In this document: piece after piece, positions 23,588-34,599 of the stretch
Layout of the letters: each line of letters starts with the position of its first letter
How positions within the stretch are numbered: position 1 is the stretch's first letter
Assembly (NCBI RefSeq): GCF_040712315.1
Contig: NC_134013.1
Location: forward strand, 77,878,001-77,942,000
Source of the DNA: Castanea sativa
Lineage: Eukaryota > Streptophyta > Magnoliopsida > Fagales > Fagaceae
Length of the DNA: 64,000 nt
Reading direction: 5' to 3'
Position numbers and translations under genes: made by a program
The notes under the pieces: model-generated
Seen by the model: the letters and a program-made list of their open reading frames with translations, nothing else
Told to the model about the DNA's origin: nothing
The model's database searches: none

Positions 23588-23816
23588 CTTACCATTTGTC
23601 ATTCGTGACAAAAGGGGAGAGTAGTTTTGGGTATGAGAGTAGTTATGTACTTAGGGGGAGAGTTAGCATAGGACCTTTTTGTTAAAGGGAGTGTTTTTTT
23701 TTTTTAGGGATGTTGTGAGGATTTATGTATCTTTTCTTTTCTTTTCTCTTTAGATACTTTATCTTTTTGTATAGGTCTTGTGACCACTTAGTGATAGCAA
23801 ACTTTGTACTTATCGT

Positions 23817-23878
<62 letters not shown>

Positions 23879-24193
23879 TTGTTATCACTTTCATCTATAT
23901 CTCCATGTGTTGTTTCTTTTATTTCTTTATACACAAGTTTCTTATGTATGCAATCTTTTATTTTTTGTTTCACATTAAGATGCCTTGATGAGTTTTGTTT
24001 AAAGTGTTTCAAAAATACAAGTTGTCAAAATCTATCATGCCATGAACTCTCTTCTTGCAAAGTTTTTCAAGAGTTTTTGTTAGAATTAGATTTTATTGTA
24101 TTCAACAAGTGAGTATGAGTTGAGTGATTTATGACTTCTCTCATATTTCATTTGTTTGTTGTCGTTTTGTCATGAATTGCCAAAGGGGGAGAT
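23588..24193 (+). other. 3' region of element copy 3 with TA microsatellite and polypurine tract
   Basis: Contains GACAAAAGGGGAGAG after the stop, a pure AT/TA run of 56 bases at 23819-23874, and GCCAAAGGGGGAGAT at the LTR boundary. Confidence 0.75.
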
Positions 24194-25225
24194 TGTTAGG
24201 AAATATGTGAAAATTGTTATAAACATATATCATTTAGATTTGGCTAACCCTTTGACAAAATGTACTTGTAATTGGGTAGATCTAGGATGGTTTAAGCCTT
24301 CAAGCAACTTAGTGTTCAAATCAAGAGTTAAAACTATGCAAATCTGTTCAAAAAACAAGTAAAGAAGTGTTGTATTTTAAAACTCGATAGATTGTTCGAC
24401 AGATTGTATTTATCAAGGTTTAAAAGGGAGTCTTAACCCGATGCTCGACAGCAGCTTGACAGATAACTTATCTATCGAGGTTTACGAAATTTAGATTTTC
24501 AGATATGTTTTTCACGCATATCCAAACTATTTGTGTAGGGTTTTTTTTTCTCACAACCCTAGACATATATAAGGATTATTTTAAAGGCCGTCAAAGATGA
24601 TGCAACTTGATGCAAAGCGATTATTCACTTAAATTGTGACCAGAGACAATTTGCCTTAGTCATTTTTCTCTTGAAGAAGCTGCTGTGTTTGTACGCCGTA
24701 GGGTTTTGTAACCAAGGAGCTTTTTGATCTTCATTCTGTGGATGAACTGAAGAACTTTGTAGCCACCATCTTTCTCAAGTTGGTGTATTAGTAACGTACT
24801 TGGATTCGTGTAAAGGAGTAAGCTGCGTACTAGGATCCACGCATTGATTGATTAGTCACGTACTGGGAGCCGTGCATTGAAAGGAGAGATTGTCACTACA
24901 TTGCAAGTCAAATTGTGTATTGGCGTAAGGGTTCAACTATAAGTTGGTATAAGGTACTGAGATTCATTTACTTGTAACCGCTTGTTTTGATAATAGTAGA
25001 TTCTCAAGAGTGGTGACCTTAAATTCACCCAGTAGAGTTTTGCCTCAGTGGTTTTTCCCATTCATAAACAAATCACCCGTGTCAAATTTAATTTCTACTG
25101 CATTTAGTTATTTAGTGATTTATTTATGCTATCACGTGTATTGCATGTTAAATTGACTTAATTAATTCACTTGGCTAATTAATTAGTTAATTTACCTAAG
25201 GAGTCAATACATTCTTGGCCTATCA
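24194..25225 (+). mobile_element. family A LTR, right end of the tandem array
   Basis: Starts TGTTAGGAAATATGTG after the polypurine tract and ends TTCTTGGCCTATCA; 1032 bp. The flank ACATCTAATAAAAAAA continues into a repeat also present at 39670, showing that the array inserted into that repeat. Confidence 0.87.
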
Positions 25226-25480
25226 ACATCTAATAAAAAAATTTTTTGAGTGGAGTTGTAACCTTAGTTTACAAGACTACAATCAAGTTTGTTGCCAAAT
25301 TTTGTCCAAAGATTACTTATGTTGGACTTTAAAAAAAAAAATTTAGAGTGGTTGCAAAGTTTTTTTAGAGTATAAAAAATCATAAATTTTTAAAATTTAT
25401 ATATAATAATTTTTTTTCCCAAGTTAGGGTATTCTAATGATCACCCTGTACACAATGTGGACCCGCCCCTGTCGGGGTCA
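25226..25480. mobile_element. right half of an inverted-repeat element interrupted by the LTR array
   Basis: Matches 39670-39915: GAGTGGAGTTGTAACCTTAG, ACAAGTTTGTTGCC-like text, GCCAAATTTTGTCCAAAG, then TACTTATGTTGG. The left half expected on the other side of the array was not found. Confidence 0.65.
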
Positions 25481-26700
25481 TGAGGAAGGGTCACAAGCTT
25501 GCTATTGATTACCTCATTTCCTTTGTCATGAGGGAAATAAGGGCCATACGAGATAAAGAGGAATGGAAGGGACAATCTCAACTGATTTTATTTTTTATTT
25601 TTTTATAGAAACTAAAGTCTTTAGTGTCAGGAAAATGAACCCAGGAATATAATTGCTCAAACATTCTTCTTGGTTAGGGCTGGAAAGGGCTCATTACGAC
25701 CCAACTTGAACTTGGCGATATCATTGTGAGCTATAACTTTGCTATTAGAAAAAATTGTAAGCATGAACTTAAGTATCAAGAAGTTTAGGTCGGTATCACA
25801 TCAATGCATCTCCTGTGTTATTTGATCTTCCATTGTATAGGTTGTGTCGTAAATTGAATTAGACGTGGAATCATATTCCTGTCATCATCATGTAATAATG
25901 AATATTAAAAAATCACTAAGCTCGTATTTGGATGCAGCTTTTTGTTGATTACTTATTGCTTATTATCTGAAAGTTAATCGAAATATAATTATCTAAAAAA
26001 ATTAAGTTTTTAAAAAGTTGTTCATAAACAAATAAACTAAACCGCAAAAAGAAAAAAGTGATTGCAAATTGATAAGAAATTGTAAAACCTTTCCTAGTGT
26101 TTTCACTAAACTAAAGAGGTTGTGCAGCCTCATAGGTGGACGATATAATACTGGTGTCTTTACAAAACTAAAGAGGTAATGGACGACTTTGTACCCTTCT
26201 TATGAATTTCATAAAGTCTTAGGAATTAGTAGACCAATTCTTTGGGGCCTCAATATTTTGCTTGATGTATTAGAATTTAGAGGTATAAATCCGTTTTGTT
26301 ATTAAAAAAAAGGGTAAAAATCCGTTCAATTAGTGATGCCGAGAAAAAAAAAAAAAAAAAATCTGTACTCAAAACTCAAGGTGTCATGAGTGAGGTATTT
26401 TGTTTTCTTTTTTCCCGTTTGACCAGTTAAAAATCCTCCACATGTCAGCCCTCAAGCAACGGAGCAACTAGAATGTTCAACAATCCCCAAAAATTCCACA
26501 CCATTATTTATTGCAATTGAACGCCTTTGAAGGCCAACTCAAGTTTGAAATCTAGCAATTTTTTATCCTTAACCGGCCAGGTCGTGACCAAGACGTACAA
26601 GACAGAAGGGATAGGCAGGTAGGTGTTGAAAATTTGCTCACACTAATGCTACTTTCTAGATTACTCATCAATCAACATCAATAGCTGAAACATAGAAAAA
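25481..26700. other. unassigned intergenic sequence
   Basis: Moderately AT-rich. No gene or repeat boundary recognised. It contains the downstream flank of the two-domain phytocyanin gene. Confidence 0.4.
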
Positions 26701-26704
26701 TAAC

Positions 26705-26710
26705 TTTATT
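26705..26710 (-). terminator. polyadenylation signal
   Basis: AATAAA on the minus strand, about 93 bp after the stop codon of the two-domain phytocyanin gene. Confidence 0.55.
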
Positions 26711-26802
26711 GCATATAAAAATCGAAAAATCAATCTGTATAACGACAATCACGTATGTAAAATGAATCACACCAATTCTCTACCATGATATCACTATCAA
26801 AT

Positions 26803-27466
26803 CTAGTTCAAGAAGACTAAGACAATGGACAAGAAGGTGGCACATAAGCCAGTAACTTTGAGGGACGCAGCAGAGCTTGTAGGTGGAGGTGGAGGTGGGG
26901 GTGGGGTAACACCACCTGTAGGACTTGGCACTGAAGGATTGGTCGTTGTGCTTGGAGGGGTAGCCGTGGTGGACGGAGGAGGAGGAGCGATGGTGGAGGA
27001 TGGTGGCGTGGCTGATGAAGGAGGAGTAGCGGTGGTGCTGCCGGTGACATTGATGGCAAGCTTTTGTCCGGCGGAGCAGTGACCTGAAACTGTGCAGGTG
27101 AAGAAATGTTCACCGGCCTTGGTGAGAGTCACTCTTACGGGTGGGTTGGCATTGAGAGACAGAGGGTTGGTGGTGTTGCATGAGTTGTAGTTTTGCTTTG
27201 TTACCTCGGCAACGTTGTGCGTTCGGTTTGCAAAGTTGAAGACTGCACAAATCACAATGGAAAAGAAATTTAGGGTTACAAATTAATACATGAACCCTAT
27301 TGAATTCATATGTTTAGAAAATCTTTGGTATTTTTTTGATAAAAAAAGTTAGTATCACAGTTAAAGACTAAGGTTACAATTTATTAACTATATTATTTTT
27401 ATCTTACTACTCACAACTCGCTATGTGAAAAAGTTATAGTTTTAGTTGTGGTCTTAATATTATTAA

Positions 27467-27532
<66 letters not shown>

Positions 27533-28585
27533 TATCTATTTGATTTAAAGTGGGAGATTTAATGATTCAAATTAAATATTACAAGTCTAAAGTATATGGA
27601 CTATTTTTTATGTAATTATTATTATTATTATTATTTTTTTTTTGATGAGTATATGGACAATCGAAAAGTATATGGACAAATTTTTTTTTTATGTAATTAT
27701 TTTGAATGTAAAATTATGAAAATGTTGGTAGCTTTTATCATCTTGAAGATACTTTATCTCAATAATTTTTTTAAAAGTAAAATCTAAATTGATCTTTTGG
27801 GAACTTGAAATTTAAAAGCCGCAATATTGTCTAGAATTTTGGACTCTTGAATTAGTCACTTTACCTAGAATGTCTCCAACGAAGAAGGTCTTGTTGCTAG
27901 CCCAATTTTGATAAGCAACAGAAGCATTAGAAAAAACACTCCAACCCAGTGTGTCTCCAACTATGTAAGTCGCCGGTCCTCTAGATGGAGAAGGTGCTGG
28001 AGCAAGAGCTGGAGCAGGTGTTGGAGTAGCAGCTGGTGAAGTGCTAGGTGGCGGAGCTGAAGAAGTAGCTGCACTGACATTGATTGCCAACTTCTGACCA
28101 AAGGAACAATGGGTGCTAACGGTGCAGATGTAGTATTGCGCCCCAGTCTCATTCAGAGTCACAATTGCAGGACCATTGGTTTGAATGGAAATGGGATTAT
28201 TAGGGTTACAAGCATCGTAATCTGCCTTGCTGACTTTAGCTACGGTGTGTTGCGAAGTTGTGAAGTTAAATACTACAAAATCCAATTAATAAATAAAAAT
28301 CAACATAGAAAAGATTTATACAAAGCCGTGTATCGCTTTGATTCGTTTTATATTTTTATAATAAGATTTAGAAAGAAAAATAAATTGAAATTTGGTTTTT
28401 TTACCAAGAATGTCGCCGACGATGAAGTTCTTGTTGGCAGCCCAAGTGCTGTAAGTGGAAACACTAGAAGGGATTGTCCAACCCAATGCATCACCCACCT
28501 GAAAGGTTGTTTGTGCCACTGAGCTTTGTAGCAAAGCTGCTACTGCTATTACTACAAGAAAAACAATGTTTAACTTTCTTGCCAT
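26803..28585 (-). CDS. two-domain phytocyanin (tandem blue copper domains)
   Basis: Three minus-strand exons: 28585-28405, 28272-27865 and 27242-26803, all junctions GT-AG and phase 1, giving 342 aa. Residues 1-25 form a signal peptide. Domain 1 has His69, Cys110, His115, Gln120 and disulfide Cys82-Cys116. A Pro/Ala/Ser linker (about 127-160) follows. Domain 2 (about 161-262) has His205, Cys246, His251, Gln256 and Cys218-Cys252. Then come a Pro/Ser/Thr-rich arabinogalactan-like region (264-325) and a hydrophobic GPI-type tail. Both domains are stellacyanin-type with all ligands present. Exon 2 fuses the end of domain 1 to the start of domain 2 without a second signal peptide, and each intron sits at the ancestral phytocyanin position. 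This points to fusion of two tandem genes. It likely acts at the cell surface. Splicing is inferred, not seen. Confidence 0.88.
27472..27530. repeat. (TA)n microsatellite in intron 2
   Basis: About 59 bases of TA repeat within the 622-bp second intron of the two-domain phytocyanin gene. Confidence 0.95.
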
Positions 28586-28610
28586 TGCTCTGTGTTCTTA
28601 ATTAAAGGTA

Positions 28611-28698
28611 AGGTCGCCCCTGTTCTCTCTTGCTCTATTTTTCCTGTGAGGAGAGAACTTATGTGCGAGACACGAAGTGAGTCTATTTGTATTTATAA
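28611..28698 (-). promoter_or_regulatory. promoter and 5' UTR motif of the two-domain phytocyanin gene
   Basis: TATAAATAC on the minus strand (28697-28689) lies about 105 bp upstream of the ATG. ACAGGGGCGACCT (28623-28611), 26 bp upstream of the ATG, differs at two positions from the 13-mer before the other two phytocyanin starts. Confidence 0.6.
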
Positions 28699-29241
28699 TT
28701 TCATAGAGGTAGGTGATGCAATGGTTTGAACTAGTGAGAATTTGGTGGCATTGAATGGACGCCACGTGATTTTGTCAACATGATTTAGAGAGTTGGCTAC
28801 TTCGTCTAAGGCTGCCGTGAAGTGGGCCTTATTACTCATACCCACTAGCATGAGATTTGGATTACCGCGTGAAATGTTCAACTCAACAAACCAAACATGA
28901 ATTTTTTGTGTATATTAGTCAATGCTTTCTTGCTTCTTCTACTAGGGAAGGCAACGAACAATATTCAATAATGTCATCTTTTTCCCATGAAAAAAATAAT
29001 ATTACATATAAATATGTAATATATAAAAGAAAATCAAAGGTGGGGAAACAAAGAGAGAAGAAATAATAGAGTATGGGCTATGTCTAGGTTGGCGATGTGA
29101 ATCAGGCAACTTGACAACTTGTCAAACCAGGCTTCAGTCCAATGAGGATTTTGAGAACATAAACCAAATTAAACTTAGCCTAAGAATTACAATTTACACA
29201 TTTTTTAAGTTATAAATATCTAAAATATATAATGATTTCTC

Positions 29242-29242
<1 letters not shown>
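28699..29242. other. unassigned upstream region
   Basis: Upstream flank of the two-domain gene. CCACGTG occurs near 28762 (G-box-like core CACGTG), within promoter distance. Nothing else recognised. Confidence 0.4.

Positions 29243-29276
<34 letters not shown>
29243..29276. repeat. (TA)n microsatellite
   Basis: TA run bordering the left side of the tandem array. Confidence 0.95.
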
Positions 29277-29281
<5 letters not shown>

Positions 29282-29750
29282 AAAATCTAATTGGATCTAG
29301 ACTCTTCAGTTTTTGCACCTAAAAATTGACTTACCACAAAAATTAAAAAATTAGATGGGACACATCGCACAAAATTGAACTTCAATTAAAATTCAATTTA
29401 AAATCTAATTGAATTTAAACTCTTTGACTTTTGCACCTAATAATTCACTTGACACACAAATTTAAAAATTAGATGAGACTTGTAGCGCAAAATTAGACAT
29501 GATTTAGAATCTAATTGGATCTAAACCCTTCAGTTTTTGCACCAAATAATTCACTTGCCACAAAAATTAAAAAAATTAGATAGGACATATGGCACAAAAT
29601 TGACTTTAATTAAAATTCAATTTAGAATTTAATTGAATGTAGACTCTTTGATTTTTGCACCTAATAATTCCTTTGACATACGAATTTAAAAATTAGATGA
29701 GACATGTGACGCAAAATTAGACTCCAATTTAAAACTTAATTGAATTTTCT
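29277..29750. repeat. minisatellite with alternating higher-order unit
   Basis: Four and a partial fifth copy start at about 29277, 29395, 29501, 29619 and 29726, giving spacings of 118, 106, 118 and 107 bp. Copies alternate: types 1 and 3 carry CTCTTCAG or CCCTTCAG with GCCACAAAAATT or ACCACAAAAATT; types 2 and 4 carry CTCTTTGA with GACA.ACAAATTT-like text. The real repeating unit is therefore a dimer of about 224 bp. Confidence 0.85.
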
Positions 29751-29758
29751 CTTAGGGC

Positions 29759-29763
<5 letters not shown>

Positions 29764-29805
<42 letters not shown>
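29764..29805. repeat. (TA)n microsatellite
   Basis: TA run closing the right side of the tandem array; the same dinucleotide borders the left side. Confidence 0.95.
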
Positions 29806-29806
<1 letters not shown>

Positions 29807-30287
29807 TGGAAATAAATAAAATTCCAAATGATTTTAAAGGTGCTTTCAATGAAGTCCATTCTACAATAAAAGTCTGTTCTACAAAACATTAGGACCCGGA
29901 GAGAGGTAGTGATGACACCACCTGGGATTTTTTAATTTAAGAAAGATATCGTCAATGAAATTAATACCCATAAAAAAGAAAAATATTATCAAATAAGGAT
30001 ACTATATAAGTTCTTAAAAAAAAAAAAAAAGCTTAAATTCAAATCCCACCTATACAAAACATTCTCTTTGATAAATTGAGGAAGGAATTGGCTTTCGAAA
30101 AGAAGAATATAAGAGATAAAAAAAATCTATTAATATCGTAACTTGATAGGAAAAGGCAATCATCATGAAATTTGATTGTATAACTTCTATTAAAAAAATA
30201 TAGATTGCAACTGCATCTCAAAATTAGGGGTCATTTTTATTTTGTCCCATAAATTTAGGGTTGTCCTCTTTTTGTTGGTCAACTTTG

Positions 30288-30289
<2 letters not shown>
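29806..30289. other. unassigned AT-rich sequence
   Basis: No gene or repeat recognised; A runs near 30018. Confidence 0.4.

Positions 30290-30325
<36 letters not shown>
30290..30325. repeat. (CT)n microsatellite
   Basis: About 36 bases of CT repeat. Confidence 0.95.
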
Positions 30326-30329
<4 letters not shown>

Positions 30330-30364
30330 GGAATTTTGGCATTTGATTTAGGGACGGCTCATTT

Positions 30365-30775
30365 GTGATTGGTTTTGTAATGGGTTGTTGTGTTGGAGCA
30401 AGATGGTGGTTTGCACTATGTTATAAGATGATTAAAATTTATATTGGGAGTGTTTTTAATTTCTTGCAAATGTGAATGGAACTTGTTAATTAGATGTGAT
30501 GAATATTATTTTATTTGATTTCAATACTTGTAAGTATTGTACTTGTGATGTTTATGATTGTTTTTGTGATGGGTTGTTGTGTTAGGGCAAGCGGGTCGCT
30601 TACATGGTGTTATAAGGTGATTTAAATTAATATTGGGAGTGTTTTTAATTTCTTACAAATGTGAATGGACCTTGTTGATTAGATGTGATGAATAGTACTT
30701 TAATTGATTTCAATACTTGTAAACACTCTATACTTGTGATGTTTGTGATTGGTTTTGTGATGGGTTGTTGTGCAT
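30365..30775. repeat. 190-bp tandem repeat upstream of the CACTA transposase
   Basis: GATTG(G)TTTTGTGATGGG-type text followed by TTGGGAGTGTTTTTAATTTC recurs with starts near 30365, 30554 and 30745. Two full copies and the start of a third are present. The array probably belongs to the 5' non-coding end of the CACTA element. Confidence 0.8.
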
Positions 30776-30910
30776 TCATGAATGAGATAGAACTTTATCA
30801 AAGTAGTAGCTTATAGACTTAGATGTTAGAATACATTATGCATGAGTTGTCCTTATTTTACTAAAGTAGCATTCACTTTGCAATTATAGTCAAACATGGA
30901 TAAAAGTTGA

Positions 30911-33900
30911 ATGACAATAGGTAAGACATCTGATGGCAGATTAAGTCATCCATATATTGAAAGGGTTAATGCATTTATTAATTTTGCAAGAACGGTTGTA
31001 GACTTGAGTGGTAATATTCCGTGCCAGTGTATTTACTGTGTGAATTGCTATCGACAATCTCTTCATATTATGCGTATCCATTTGCTTCATCATGGGATTA
31101 TGCAATCTTACATTAATTGGTGTAATCATGGAGAACCTCGCGTAACAAGAACATTCATGATAATGAAATGTCGGATGGTGATCATATGGATGGTATCGAT
31201 ACCTTGGTAGGTGATTGAATTAGAGGGGAACCAAGAAATGCAACCGAAGATGAGGAAGTGCGTAATTTTGACAAACTTGAGGAAGATGCAAAGCATGAGT
31301 TGTATCTGGGTTGCACTGGGGTTGCACTGATTATAGTATCTTGAAGTTTGTTATTGAAATGTTGAATGTAAAGGTAATGACTAACTTGAGTAAGAAAGGA
31401 CTTGATATGATGCTAGAATTGTTGACAAAGGTTTTACCAAAAGGTAACTTGGTTCCAAGGTCAACTTATGAAGTAAAGAAGATATTACGTGACTTAGGCA
31501 TGTCATATGAGCATATAGATGCGTGCAAAAATGATTGTGCACTATTTTGGAAGGAAAATGAAAACCTTGATAAATGTTCGGTGTGTGAAGTACCTAGGTA
31601 CAAGGATACACGTGCCCAAGGTAAGAAGATTCCTCATAAAGTATTGTGTTACTTCTCGTTGACATCGAGACTGAGGAGACTGTACATGTCAGGCCAAAGA
31701 ACTAAGTACATGAGATGGTATATAGACAAATGTGTGGACGATGGGATAATGAGACATTCGGCTGTTAGTGAGGAGTGGAAGGAGTTTGATTTGCAACATC
31801 CTGATTTTTCCCTTAAACCTCACAATGTAAGGTTGGGGTTGGCTACAGATGGATTTAACCCTTTTGGGAATATGAACAACAACTATAGTATGTGACCTGT
31901 CATACTTATCTCCTATAACCTACCACCTTGGTTGGTTATGAAGGAGTCATATTTTATGTTGTCCTTGCTTATTCCTAGTCCCCATCAACCGAAAAATGTG
32001 ATTGATATTTACTTGAAACCATTGGATGACGAGTTGAAGGAGTTATAGGAAGAAGGTGTAGAAACTTATGATGCTTATAGTTAAGAGCATTTTCAGATGC
32101 GTGCAACTTTGTGTTGTGGACAATACATAACTATCCTGGATTTGGTAACGTATTTAGGTGGAGGACAAAGGGTTATCATTCTTGTTACACTTGCAACAAT
32201 GAACCATATTCAGAAGCTTTGGAAAGTAAAATTGGATTCATTAACCATCGAGCTTATTTGCCTATTGAACATCGTTGGAGATATAGTCGGTTGCATAATG
32301 GTTTATCGGAGAAACGAGAGAGATCTTTTGAGTTACCGGTGGGAAAGATACAAGAGTAGCTACATAGAATGCCAAATATAATTTTAGAAAAGCATCCAAG
32401 TAACAAGAAGAGACAACTCATTGGGGAGCCAAATTGGTCAAAGGTAAGTATTTGTACAAGCTTCCATACTAGAAAAATAAGAAGCTTAAGCACAACATTG
32501 ATGTCATGCATGTGGAGAAAAACATTAGTGAGAGTACTTACGGTACTTTGTTAGGCATTGAGGGGAAAAACAAGAACACTGACAAGACACTAATAGACTT
32601 GCAAGATATAAACTTTAGGCACACGTTGCATTTGAAACAACATCCTGATGGATCATATGACAAGCCTCGGGCTTTCTTTTCATTAAGCCCAAATGAAAGA
32701 GATGGTTTCTATGACTTTTTGAAATCAGTCAAGTATCTAGATGGCTATGTAGCCAACATATCAAGGTCAGTGAATGTAAAAAATGGTAGATTATCTAGTT
32801 TGAAGAGCCACGACTATCATGTGCTACTACAATGAATTCTTCCAATTGGGTTGCGAGGGTTTGCACATAAAGACATTAGTATTGTATTGTTTGAGTTTGG
32901 CAGCTTCTTCCAAGACTTATGCTTAAGGACTATAAAGCAGAGTGCATTGGAGAAACTAGAAGAATGTATAGTTCTTATACTATGCAAGCTTGAGATGTTC
33001 TTTCCTCCAGCATTCTTTGATGTTATGGTCCACCTTGCTGTTCACTTGCCTCGAGAAGCAATTCTAGGAGGCCCAAAACAATATCGATGGATGGACCCAA
33101 TTGAAAGGTAATTAGATCCTTTGATGCATCCATCAATTGAATCTTTCCCATGTGGTATAAAATCACATACTCCAAAAAAAAAATTTCCTCATAGGTACCT
33201 TGGAAAATTGAAAAGATACGTTTCCAACCAAGCTCAACTAGAAGGTTCAATTGCAGAGGCTTACATTCTCAAAGAATGTATTAACAACTAGTCTTTGTAT
33301 GTTGATGGGATTGAAACTGTGCATTATCGAAGAGAAAGAAACGAAGATTTTGGTTAATATAGCTAAGGATCGATAGTTTCTTCACAAACTGCTCGACTTA
33401 TAGGTGGTAGGCGGAATTATGACAATTTGTCTCGTGCATTACTTGATACTGCTAATTGGTACTTGTTGTACAGTAGTCCTTAGCTAGAGCCTTATTTAAA
33501 GTATGTGATTTCATATGCATGTATTGTTTGATCAAGTTTTGAATATTATCTGCAATACTTAGCTGAAAATAAATCACCTTATTTTTAACAGTGAACACAA
33601 AAGCACATTGCATAATCCTACTGGAGAAGCCATAACTCAAATTCAATAACAGGAGTTTCCCAAGTGGTTTAGAGAACATGTAAGACATTTGAAATTTAAT
33701 CACACACTAATAAAAATTAAACATTTAAATAGTTTCGTCATTGCTTGTTACTAATTAATATCACTTGTTGTATGCCATTATAGATGAATAGATTGAAAGT
33801 TAATAAGTCATTAGAAGCTACTAAATAGTTATGGTCAATAGCAAATGGTCCTAAGCCATATGTAAATGAGTACAAATTTTATATGGTCAATGGTGTAAAG

Positions 33901-34500
33901 TTCCATACAAGGGACTTGGACAATCATTGTGCAACCCAAAACAATGGTGTATGTACCAAAGGGGACCATGAGGGAGAAAAGCACGACTTCTATGGTCATG
34001 TGTGCAAAATTTGGGAATTAAAGTATGTGTTTCACCATAAAGTTGTTTTGTTCCAATGTGAATGGTACAATACGGGTACCAATGGTCAAAGGAGAACGAT
34101 AAGAACGGATGCACACTGCACAAACATTGATGTTACAAGTCGGTGGTATGAAAATGACCCTTTTATACTTCTTAGTCAAACGAGACAAGTTTTCTACTTT
34201 CAAGATACCAAATTGGGTGAACCTTGAAAAATTGTGCAATCCATCTAACATAGGGGAGTGTTTGATGTCCCAAATGTCAAAGGTGGAGAATCCAATGATA
34301 ACACAGAAGATAGTGACACATTCCAACAAGAAACGATTGTTGATGTTATCTCTATCAATGTTGAGGACAACATTATTGAGTATTGTGTGGGTGATGTTGA
34401 AACTGAGGTTGTTCTTGAAGGTGGAACTTTAAGAGATGCTAATCAAAATGAAGAGCATGACATACCTGATGTTAATCTTGATATGGACTATGATATGTAG
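30911..34500 (+). pseudogene. CACTA TNP2-type transposase, broken
   Basis: Successive frames give a transposase-associated N-terminal domain (RLSHPYIERVNAFINFAR near 30940), the TNP2 core (GMSYEHIDACKNDCALFWKE, DKCSVCEVPRYK at about 31490-31600; TIHNYPGFGNVFRWRTKGY at about 32115; MHVEKNISESTYGTLLGIEG at 32506), a DUF4218-like part (EMFFPPAFFDVMVHLAVHL near 33000) and a DUF4216-like part (KFHTRDLDNHCATQNNGV near 33900). Stops at 31893, 32046, 32082 and 32833 and frame changes near 32100 and after 33110 make it inactive. Intact family members cut and paste CACTA elements through a DDE-type catalytic domain. Confidence 0.85.
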
Positions 34501-34599
34501 AGTTTATAACAATTGTCTTGTATGTTGTGTGCTTGTCTTAAAGTTTTATGATTGTCTAAGTAGCAATTGTTTTAAAGTTTTGTGCTTATCTTAAACTTG

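Noticed and set aside
26825..27082. Gly/Val-rich plus-strand frame
   Set aside because: It is the antisense of the Pro/Ser/Thr-rich tail of the two-domain phytocyanin.
26803..27255. Separate single-domain phytocyanin gene
   Set aside because: It lacks a signal peptide and its N-terminal half; the missing half is in the previous exon in matching phase, so it belongs to the two-domain gene.
29277..29750. CRISPR-like regular spacing
   Set aside because: Whole units repeat without unique spacers, and the genome is a plant; it is a minisatellite.
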